Of a stretch of 12,105 bases of DNA, positions 6,077 to 12,105 are shown in pieces (the stretch's first letter is position 1; each line of letters begins with the position of its first letter). The translations under genes and the position numbers were made by a program. The notes below the pieces were generated by a model, which was not told the DNA's origin, searched no databases, and saw nothing but the letters and a program-made list of their open reading frames with translations. The stretch comes from Rhodospirillales bacterium (lineage in GTDB: Bacteria; Pseudomonadota; Alphaproteobacteria; Rhodospirillales; Casp-alpha2), in assembly GCA_028282185.1 (NCBI GenBank), contig JANQIJ010000022.1, positions 1 to 12,105 on the forward strand, read 5' to 3'.

Positions 6077-7456
6077 ATGAAAGACATGGACTTCCGCGAA
6101 GCCCTGCTGGACGAGGACGCGCGCTGGGAACTGCGTGCCTGGCTGCTGCTGGGCGTCGCGGCGCTGGCCATTGCCGGCATCGCCGCCCTGATGCTGGCAC
6201 TGTCCCGGGTTCCCGGCTCGGAAGGCCTGGTGCCTTGGCCGCTCGACTTTTTCGCCAAAGGCCTGGTCATCCATGTCGTGTTCTCCTTCGTCGTCTGGTT
6301 TCTCTGCCTGTTGGCGGCGCTCGCCGTGATCTGCACCTACCGCCTGGACGGCGGCCGCGCGCGTGGCCGCTCGACCGGCCGGTCCAGCGTCTGGATGGTC
6401 GCGGCGGCGCAGGTCTTTCTGATTTATCCGGCGTTGCAGGACAGTTCGGAGGCGTCCCTCAACAACTACATCCCGGCGATCCTGGACCCGCTCTACTACC
6501 TGGGCCTGGTGTTTCTGTTCATGGGCGTACTGTTCGTTCTCGTCCGTCTGTTCTCGGCGTATTTCCGCCGGGTCGTGGACACCGGCCCCGAGACGACGGC
6601 GGTCCTGCTTGCCGGACCGATCTTCATCGCCGCGCTGGCTTGTTTCGGCATCACCTTTCAATTGGTGTTCGACGAACCGGTCTCGACGGAACTCAACGAA
6701 CGTCTGTTCTGGGGCGGTGGCCACGTTCTGCAGTTCGTCAACGTCGCCATGATGGCCGTCGCCTGGTATCTGTTGGCCGGTCGCGCCGGGCGGCCGCTGG
6801 CGCCGCGCTGGCTGACCTGGCCGGTTTGCGCCCTGACCCTGTTTGCCGCCATCGGTCCGCTGATTTACGCCGTCTATCCGCCGTTTTCGCCGGAACAGAC
6901 CCAGGCCTTCACCGACCTGCAATACCTATTGGCGCCGACTCCGCTGGTTCTGGCCGGGGTGATCCTGTTCGCCCATCGGGTGAAAAGGACCGGCGATCCG
7001 GGCGACCATCTGGCCGGCCGGGCGCTTTGGATCTCCATGGCGGTGTTCTTCCTGGGCGCGTTTCTGGGCCTGTTCGTCGATGGCGCCGACACCCGCACCC
7101 CGGCCCATTACCACGGGGTTATCGGTGGCGTGAACCTGGGCCTCATGGGCCTGGTTTTCCTTCTCATGCTGCCACTCCTGGACCGGGCCGTGGCCTTCGG
7201 CCGCCCGGTGCTGGCCGTCTTCTGGCTGTACGGCCTTGGCCAGGCGCTGCATGCTTTGGGCCTGTTCTTCGCCGGCGGCTATGGCGCGCCGCGCAAAACC
7301 GCCGGCGACGTCGCCGGGCTTGAGGCGCTGGGCGCCCAGGTCTCGCTCTATGCCATGGGCGTCGGCGCGGTGATCGCCGTGGCCGGCGGGGTGATGTTCA
7401 TCTGGATCGTCGGCAAGGCCCTGTTGATCCGATCAAAACAAACGGGCGGGACCTGA
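6077..7456 (+). CDS. Heme-copper oxidase subunit I-like protein lacking the full CuB site
   Basis: The 459-residue protein has about 12 hydrophobic segments in the order expected for the heme-copper oxidase subunit I fold. Histidines lie at matching places: H66 in helix 2 (LVIHVVF), H216 in helix 6 (FWGGGHVLQF) and H344/H346 at helix 10 (AHYHGVIGG). These correspond to the low-spin heme ligand, the first CuB ligand and the HxH heme pair. Helix 7 has no His-His pair, and helix 6 has GHVLQF in place of GHPEVY, losing the acid and the cross-linking tyrosine. So it may bind heme but cannot be a standard O2 reductase. GGAGG 5 nt before ATG 6077 decides the start; ATGs at 6062 and 6014 are alternatives. 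It is probably co-transcribed with DUF420 and ctaB. Confidence 0.75.
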   Translation: MKDMDFREALLDEDARWELRAWLLLGVAALAIAGIAALMLALSRVPGSEGLVPWPLDFFAKGLVIHVVFSFVVWFLCLLAALAVICTYRLDGGRARGRSTGRSSVWMVAAAQVFLIYPALQDSSEASLNNYIPAILDPLYYLGLVFLFMGVLFVLVRLFSAYFRRVVDTGPETTAVLLAGPIFIAALACFGITFQLVFDEPVSTELNERLFWGGGHVLQFVNVAMMAVAWYLLAGRAGRPLAPRWLTWPVCALTLFAAIGPLIYAVYPPFSPEQTQAFTDLQYLLAPTPLVLAGVILFAHRVKRTGDPGDHLAGRALWISMAVFFLGAFLGLFVDGADTRTPAHYHGVIGGVNLGLMGLVFLLMLPLLDRAVAFGRPVLAVFWLYGLGQALHALGLFFAGGYGAPRKTAGDVAGLEALGAQVSLYAMGVGAVIAVAGGVMFIWIVGKALLIRSKQTGGT

Positions 7457-7503
7457 AACCGGGTCTGGTACTTCATCGCTGGGGCCTCTATAAATCCCGC
7501 ATC

Positions 7504-8481
7504 ATGAGCAATTCGACCCAGACGCAACCCCAGACCTCGACGCGCCCCCCCGCGCTCGAGGCGGGGCCTCGGCCGGACCCCCGCTTCCGGCTGGCCGATT
7601 ACGCGGCGCTTTTGAAACCGCGTGTGATGTCGCTGGTGGTGTTCACCGCCATGGTCGGCCTGGCCCTGGCGCCGGGCGCCATCGGCCAGTGGGAGGCCTT
7701 CGTCGCGATCCTTTGCATCACCGTCGGCGCCGGCGCCGCCGGGGCGATCAACATGTGGTACGACCGGGACATCGATCAGCACATGCGCCGGACCCAGCGC
7801 CGCCCGATACCGGCCGGCCGCATGGACGCGCGGAACGCGCTCTGGTTCGGCCTCGCCCTGGGCGTCATGTCCGTCGCCGCCATGGCGCTCTGGGTCAATG
7901 CGATATCGGCCGTCCTTCTGGCCGTGACCATCCTTTATTACGTGTTCGTCTACACCGTCTGGCTGAAGCGGCGGACGCCGCAGAACATCGTCATCGGCGG
8001 CGCCGCCGGCGCGCTGCCGCCGATCATCGGCTGGGCCGCCGTGACGGGCAACGAAGGTTTTTTGGCCGACCCCTGGGGGGCGGTGGTGATGTTCCTGATC
8101 ATCTTTTTGTGGACGCCCCCGCATACCTGGGCGCTGGCCCTGTTCCGCCGCCAGGACTATGAAAACGTCAGCGTTCCCATGCTGCCGGTCGTCGCCGGCG
8201 TCGACGGCACCAAGCGCCAGATGGTGCTGTATACGGCCTTGCTGATCCCGGCGACGTTCGCGCCCGTGGCCATCGGCATGTCGGGCTGGTTCTATCTCGC
8301 CGCCGCCGCCGGCCTCAACGCCCGGCTGGTCCATCACATGTGGATCGTCTGGCGGACGACCGAGGGGCTCGAGCGGCGCGAGGGCCCGGCCCGGCCCATG
8401 TTCCTTTACACGATCGTTTATCTGTTCGGCATTTTCGTCGCCCTGCTCGCCGACCGGACCCTTTTCTGGCCGGTGTTTTAG
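7504..8481 (+). CDS. ctaB: Protoheme IX farnesyltransferase (heme o synthase)
   Basis: CtaB transfers a farnesyl group to heme b to give heme o, the precursor of heme a for the aa3 oxidase; it is a UbiA-superfamily membrane enzyme. The 325-residue protein has a polar N-tail of about 35 residues, then LLKPRVMSLVVFTAMVG. The polyprenyl-diphosphate/Mg motif NMWYDRDID (N83, D87, D91) follows, with RTQRRPIPAG (96-105). Next are YTVWLKRRTPQNIVIGGAAG (150-169), LWTPPHTWALAL (202-213) and RRQDYENVSVPMLPV (215-229), and about nine helices in all. All are intact. No clear ribosome site precedes ATG 7504. In most alphaproteobacteria ctaB lies within the ctaC-ctaD-ctaG run; here it is on the opposite strand. 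It begins 47 nt after the oxidase-like gene and ends 6 nt before the M32 gene. Confidence 0.97.
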   Translation: MSNSTQTQPQTSTRPPALEAGPRPDPRFRLADYAALLKPRVMSLVVFTAMVGLALAPGAIGQWEAFVAILCITVGAGAAGAINMWYDRDIDQHMRRTQRRPIPAGRMDARNALWFGLALGVMSVAAMALWVNAISAVLLAVTILYYVFVYTVWLKRRTPQNIVIGGAAGALPPIIGWAAVTGNEGFLADPWGAVVMFLIIFLWTPPHTWALALFRRQDYENVSVPMLPVVAGVDGTKRQMVLYTALLIPATFAPVAIGMSGWFYLAAAAGLNARLVHHMWIVWRTTEGLERREGPARPMFLYTIVYLFGIFVALLADRTLFWPVF

Positions 8482-8487
8482 GCCCAT

Positions 8488-10029
8488 ATGGCCTTCATGC
8501 CCACCAGCAACGCTCCCGCCCCCGCCGCATATACCGATCTGGAAGCCCGCTTCCGGCGCCTGAACGCCCTGGCCGAAGCGCAGGGCATGCTGCATTGGGA
8601 CATGTCGGCGATGATGCCCCAGGGCGGGCATGGCGCCCGGGCCGAGCAACTGGCGGAATTATCGGCCTTTCACCACACGCTGCTGACCGCGCCGGAAACC
8701 GGCGACGGCATCGCCCAGGCGGAGAAAGCCGCGAACGGCCTGGACGATTGGCAGCGCGCCAACCTGCGTGAGATGCGGCGCAAATTCGACAAGGCGACGG
8801 CGCTGTCGGAAGACCTGGTGACGCGGCTGTCGCGGGCGTCGACCGCCTGCGAAGCCAAATGGCGCGAAGCCCGCGCCCGGAACGATTTCAAATCGGTTCT
8901 GCCGCTCGCCGAAGACCTGCTGACGATCGTCCGCGAACAGGCCCAGGTGAAGGCCGAGGCCTCGGGCCTCGCGCTCTATGACGCTTTGCTGGACGATTAT
9001 GAACCTGGCGCCCGGGCGGCCGAGATCGATCCCGTGTTCGCCGAGGTCGAAGCCTTCCTACCGGATTTTCTGGGCACCGTCCTCGACCGTCAGGCGGCAG
9101 AGCCGCCGACCCTAATGCCGGCGGGCCCGTTCCCGGAAGACAAGCAGAAGGCGCTGGGCCAGATGCTGATGGAACGGCTCGGCTTCGATTTCGATTTCGG
9201 CCGGTTGGACGTGTCGCTGCATCCGTTCTGCGGCGGCGTGCCCGACGATGTCCGGATCACCACGCGCTATGACGAGACGGACTTCACCTCCGCCCTCATG
9301 GGCGTGCTGCACGAGACGGGCCATGCGCTTTACGAGCGCGGCCTGCCCAAGGACTGGCGCGGCCAGCCCGTGGGCCAATCCCTCGGCATGTCGATCCATG
9401 AAAGCCAATCCCTGCTGATTGAAATGCAGGTCTGCCGCTCGCCGGCCTTCCTGAAATTCGCCGGCCCGCTGATGCGCGACGCCTTCGGCGGCGACGCCGG
9501 CGACCCCGCCTGGTCGGTGGACAACCTGTGCCGGCTCTATACCCGGGTCGAACGCGGCTTCGTCCGCGTCGACGCGGACGAAGTCACCTATCCGGCGCAT
9601 GTGATCCTGCGTTACGGCCTGGAAAAGGCGATGATCGAAGGGCGCATGGAAATCCGCGACCTGCCCGATGCCTGGAACGCGGGGCTTGAGCGGCTTTTGG
9701 GCGTCACCCCGCCGACGGATACGCTCGGCTGCCTTCAGGACATCCATTGGTACGATGGCGCCTGGGGCTACTTCCCGACCTATACGTTGGGCGCCATGAC
9801 CGCGGCGCAGCTTTACGCCGCGGCCCGCGAACAGATGCCCGACCTGGAAGACCAGATCGCGGCCGGCGACTTCCGGGGGTTGATGGCTTGGCTGCGCGCG
9901 AACGTACACGGCCGGGGCGCCTCGGTCGACGGCGCGACCCTGGTCAAGACCGCCACCGGCAAGCCGCTCGATCCGAAGGTGTTTGAGAATCACCTCAAAT
10001 CCAGGTATCTACCCGCCCGGAACGGGTAG
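8488..10029 (+). CDS. M32 family metallocarboxypeptidase (Taq type)
   Basis: Cytosolic zinc carboxypeptidases of this family remove C-terminal residues from peptides. The 513-residue length is normal. Family motifs in order are HPF (245-247), DVRITTRY (254-261), HETGHALYE (275-283; zinc ligands H275 and H279 with catalytic E276), SIHESQSLLIE with third ligand E305, VRVDADEVTYPAH (359-371) and GCLQDIHWYDGAWGYFPTY (414-432). The N-terminal part is helical and polar, and there is no signal peptide. It starts 6 nt after ctaB with only AGG as a ribosome site, and an in-frame ATG at 8497 is also possible. Its stop is 6 nt before thrC, so the three genes are probably read together. No functional link with the oxidase is evident. 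Confidence 0.96.
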   Translation: MAFMPTSNAPAPAAYTDLEARFRRLNALAEAQGMLHWDMSAMMPQGGHGARAEQLAELSAFHHTLLTAPETGDGIAQAEKAANGLDDWQRANLREMRRKFDKATALSEDLVTRLSRASTACEAKWREARARNDFKSVLPLAEDLLTIVREQAQVKAEASGLALYDALLDDYEPGARAAEIDPVFAEVEAFLPDFLGTVLDRQAAEPPTLMPAGPFPEDKQKALGQMLMERLGFDFDFGRLDVSLHPFCGGVPDDVRITTRYDETDFTSALMGVLHETGHALYERGLPKDWRGQPVGQSLGMSIHESQSLLIEMQVCRSPAFLKFAGPLMRDAFGGDAGDPAWSVDNLCRLYTRVERGFVRVDADEVTYPAHVILRYGLEKAMIEGRMEIRDLPDAWNAGLERLLGVTPPTDTLGCLQDIHWYDGAWGYFPTYTLGAMTAAQLYAAAREQMPDLEDQIAAGDFRGLMAWLRANVHGRGASVDGATLVKTATGKPLDPKVFENHLKSRYLPARNG

Positions 10030-10035
10030 GAGCCG

Positions 10036-11436
10036 ATGAGCGAACTGACCTACATCTCGACACGCGGCGCGGCCCCGGCCACGGGATTCGAGGACGTTTT
10101 GCTGACCGGCCTGGCGCGGGACGGCGGGCTCTACGTGCCCGAAACCTGGCCGCGGTTTTCGGCCGACGACCTTGCCCGCCTGCGGGACCTGGACTATCCG
10201 GCCCTGGCGCATCGGGTGATGGCGCCGTTCATCGGCGGGGCGATCGCGTCGGACGACCTGCGGGCCTTGATCGGTGACGCCTATGCCACCTTCGACGCGG
10301 CCGACGTCCTGCCGCTCAAGGATTTGGGCAACGGCGACTATCTATTGGAATTGTTCCACGGCCCCACATTGGCCTTCAAGGACGTGGCCATGCAGGTGCT
10401 GGGCCGGTTCTTCGACCATGTCCTGGAGCGCCGCGGCAAGCGAATCACCATCGTCGGCGCGACCTCGGGCGATACCGGCTCCGCGGCGATCGAGGCCTGC
10501 CGCGACAAGGACGCCATCGACATCTTCATGCTGCACCCCAAGGGCCGGGTCAGCCCGGTGCAGGAAGCGCAGATGACCACGGTCGCCGCCGCCAACGTCC
10601 ACAACATCGCGCTGGAAGGCACCTTCGACGATTGCCAGGACCGGGTGAAGGATCTGTTCAACGACCAACCCTTCCGCGACGCCCATAACCTGAGTGCCGT
10701 CAATTCCATCAACTGGGCCCGGGTCATGGCTCAGATCGTCTATTATTTCTGGGCGGCGCTGAAACTGGGGGCGCCGGACCGGCCTGTGGATTTCAGCGTG
10801 CCAACCGGCAACTTCGGCAACGTCTTCGCCGGCTACGCGGCGAAGCAGATGGGCCTTCCCATCAGCCGCCTGGTGGTCGGCTCCAACGCCAACGACATCC
10901 TGGCCCGGTTCTTTCGATCGGGGGTCATGGAGATGGCCGCGGTGGTGCCGACCTTAAGCCCCTCCATGGACATTCAGATCTCGTCCAACTTCGAGCGCCT
11001 GCTGTTCGATCTGGTCGGCCGCGACGGCGCCGAATGCGCCCGCATCCTGGGCGACTTCCGGAAAACCGGGCGGTTCGATGTGACGGCCGACCAATTGGCG
11101 CGGGCGCGGGATGTCTTCGCCGGCGCCCGTTTCGACGATGACGAGACCAGGGTCATCATCAAGCAGACCCTGGACCGGACGGGGGAATTGGTCGACCCGC
11201 ATACCGCCGTCGGCATCGGCGCGGCGGCGGCGCGAAAATCCCGGGACGGCAGGCCCATGGTGGTCCTGGCCACCGCCCATCCGGCCAAGTTCCCCGACGC
11301 GGTGGCGGATGCAGCGGGCGTTCACCCCGCCCTGCCGGCGAGAATGGCCGACCTGTTGGACCGGCCCAAGCGTTGCCAAACGCTCGCCAACGATTTAGAC
11401 CAATTGAAAAAGCACATTGAGGAAACCCTCGCCTAA
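10036..11436 (+). CDS. thrC: Threonine synthase
   Basis: Threonine synthase converts O-phosphohomoserine to threonine and phosphate with PLP, the last step of threonine synthesis in the cytosol. The 466 residues fit the long bacterial/fungal form. The N-terminal domain has YISTRG and LARDGGLYVPETWP. The PLP lysine is K115 in HGPTLAFKDVAMQ. GATSGDTGSAA (141-151), HPKGRVSPVQEAQM (167-180), NSINWARVMAQIVYYFWA (223-240), the phosphate-binding SVPTGNFGN (254-262) and SPSMDIQISSNFERLLF (308-324) follow. AGGAG ends 3 nt before the ATG, overlapping the M32 stop region, which suggests translational coupling. The M16 gene follows after 29 nt, the usual thrC-mpp pairing of alphaproteobacteria. Confidence 0.98.
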   Translation: MSELTYISTRGAAPATGFEDVLLTGLARDGGLYVPETWPRFSADDLARLRDLDYPALAHRVMAPFIGGAIASDDLRALIGDAYATFDAADVLPLKDLGNGDYLLELFHGPTLAFKDVAMQVLGRFFDHVLERRGKRITIVGATSGDTGSAAIEACRDKDAIDIFMLHPKGRVSPVQEAQMTTVAAANVHNIALEGTFDDCQDRVKDLFNDQPFRDAHNLSAVNSINWARVMAQIVYYFWAALKLGAPDRPVDFSVPTGNFGNVFAGYAAKQMGLPISRLVVGSNANDILARFFRSGVMEMAAVVPTLSPSMDIQISSNFERLLFDLVGRDGAECARILGDFRKTGRFDVTADQLARARDVFAGARFDDDETRVIIKQTLDRTGELVDPHTAVGIGAAAARKSRDGRPMVVLATAHPAKFPDAVADAAGVHPALPARMADLLDRPKRCQTLANDLDQLKKHIEETLA

Positions 11437-11442
11437 GGCGAG
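11428..11442 (+). other. Small hairpin enclosing the thrC stop codon
   Basis: CTCGCC and GGCGAG form a perfect 6-bp stem whose 3-nt loop is the TAA stop of thrC. There is no T run, so termination is unlikely. It could influence ribosome release or mRNA stability between thrC and the M16 gene. Confidence 0.35.
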
Positions 11443-11465
11443 ACCACCCTGGGGAAGCGTCCAAC

Positions 11466-12105
11466 GTGACCGTCGAAATCAGTGAACTGCCGGGCGGCCT
11501 TCGAGTCGTCACGGAAACCATGGACCGGGTCGAAACCGTGTCACTGGGCGCCTGGATCGGTGTCGGCGCGCGCCATGAGCCGGCCACCGTCAACGGCGTG
11601 TCGCACCTGTTGGAACACATGGTGTTCAAAGGCACGAAGCGGCGCGACGCCCGCACCATCGCCGAAGAAATCGAAGCCGTCGGCGGCCATATGAACGCCT
11701 ATACGGCACGCGAGCACACGGCCTATTACGCCAAGATGTTGAAGGACGACCTGGACCTGGCAATGGACGTGATCGCCGACCTGGTACAGCACGCGACCCT
11801 CGACGCCGGGGAACTGGACCGTGAACGCCAGGTGGTGATCCAGGAAATCCACCAACTGCACGACACGCCGGACGACATGGTGTTCGAAAATTTCCAGGCC
11901 CAGGCCTACCCCGACCAAGCCCTGGGGCGCTCGGTTCTGGGCACGGAAGACCTGATCGGCGCCATGGAGCGGGACGCGGTCAACGCCTATATGACCGGCC
12001 ATTATTCGGCACCCAACACCGTGATCGCGGCCGCCGGCAACCTGAGCCACGCCCGGGTCGTCGATCTGGTCCGCACCCAGTTCGCCGACCTGCCAACCGC
12101 CGCCG
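11466..12105 (+). CDS. M16 family zinc peptidase (processing-peptidase type; partial, C-terminus beyond right edge)
   Basis: The frame is open from a GTG at 11466 to the edge (213 codons). The start reads (M)TVEISELPGGLRVVTE, typical of bacterial homologues of the mitochondrial processing peptidase beta subunit. The inverted zinc motif HxxEH is H47-L-L-E50-H51 in SHLLEHMVFKGTKRR. EIEAVGGHMNAYTAREHTAY (68-87) follows, and the third zinc ligand is E127 in VVIQEI, 76 residues after H51 as expected. DTPDDMVFENFQ and ALGRSVLGTED are further family blocks. The GTG is chosen because it gives the conserved N-terminus; the ribosome site (GGGGAAG, about 8-9 nt) is moderate, and the first in-frame ATG (11520) would cut the family start. 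The remaining half of the protein is outside the window. Confidence 0.95.
   Translation, partial: MTVEISELPGGLRVVTETMDRVETVSLGAWIGVGARHEPATVNGVSHLLEHMVFKGTKRRDARTIAEEIEAVGGHMNAYTAREHTAYYAKMLKDDLDLAMDVIADLVQHATLDAGELDRERQVVIQEIHQLHDTPDDMVFENFQAQAYPDQALGRSVLGTEDLIGAMERDAVNAYMTGHYSAPNTVIAAAGNLSHARVVDLVRTQFADLPTAA

Noticed and set aside
7424..7436. TTGATCCGATCAA palindrome resembling an FNR-type box upstream of ctaB
   Set aside because: The half-site spacing is 3, not the 4 of FNR-type boxes, and it lies inside the coding end of the oxidase-like gene.
7348..8649. Minus-strand open frame opposite ctaB
   Set aside because: It is antisense to intact ctaB and has low-complexity H, G, R and D content.

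Overview
The window reads as high-GC alphaproteobacterial DNA, most like the Rhodospirillales and relatives. The grounds are the proteins themselves: an A1-type aa3 cytochrome c oxidase with assembly factors, a class II-fold threonine synthase followed directly by an M16 peptidase of the mitochondrial-processing-peptidase type, and an alphaproteobacterial DUF983 protein. This is inference from sequence character; no search was run.

Left half, minus strand (about 5144 down to 1): ctaC (subunit II), ctaD (subunit I), ctaG (CuB chaperone), ctaE (subunit III), then a degraded PAS-like gene, then a DUF983 zinc-ribbon membrane protein cut by the left edge. The gaps between ctaC, ctaD, ctaG and ctaE are 50-85 nt and each gene has a plausible start, so they are probably one operon. 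GC-rich hairpins sit after ctaD, between ctaG and ctaE, and after ctaE. The usual ctaE-DUF983 neighbourhood is interrupted by a PAS remnant that contains four perfect copies of a 16-bp repeat.

Middle (5145-5500): a divergent, locally AT-richer intergenic region. It holds a perfect 7+7 dyad in front of ctaC and a terminator-like hairpin with a T6 run pointing toward the plus-strand genes.

Right half, plus strand: a 28-residue single-helix protein, a DUF420 (CtaM-like) protein, a 12-helix protein that keeps some heme-copper oxidase subunit I histidines but has lost the TM7 His-His pair, and ctaB (heme o synthase). These are followed with 6-nt gaps by an M32 carboxypeptidase and thrC, then an M16 peptidase cut by the right edge.

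Functionally, the left block makes the three core subunits plus copper delivery. The start of the right block supplies heme o and probably helps heme handling or oxidase assembly. The M32, thrC and M16 genes are housekeeping neighbours. The most interesting item is the 28-aa / DUF420 / pseudo-oxidase / ctaB group, which looks like an uncharacterised heme or oxidase assembly module. Second is the 16-bp repeat whose copy number sets the reading frame of the PAS remnant.
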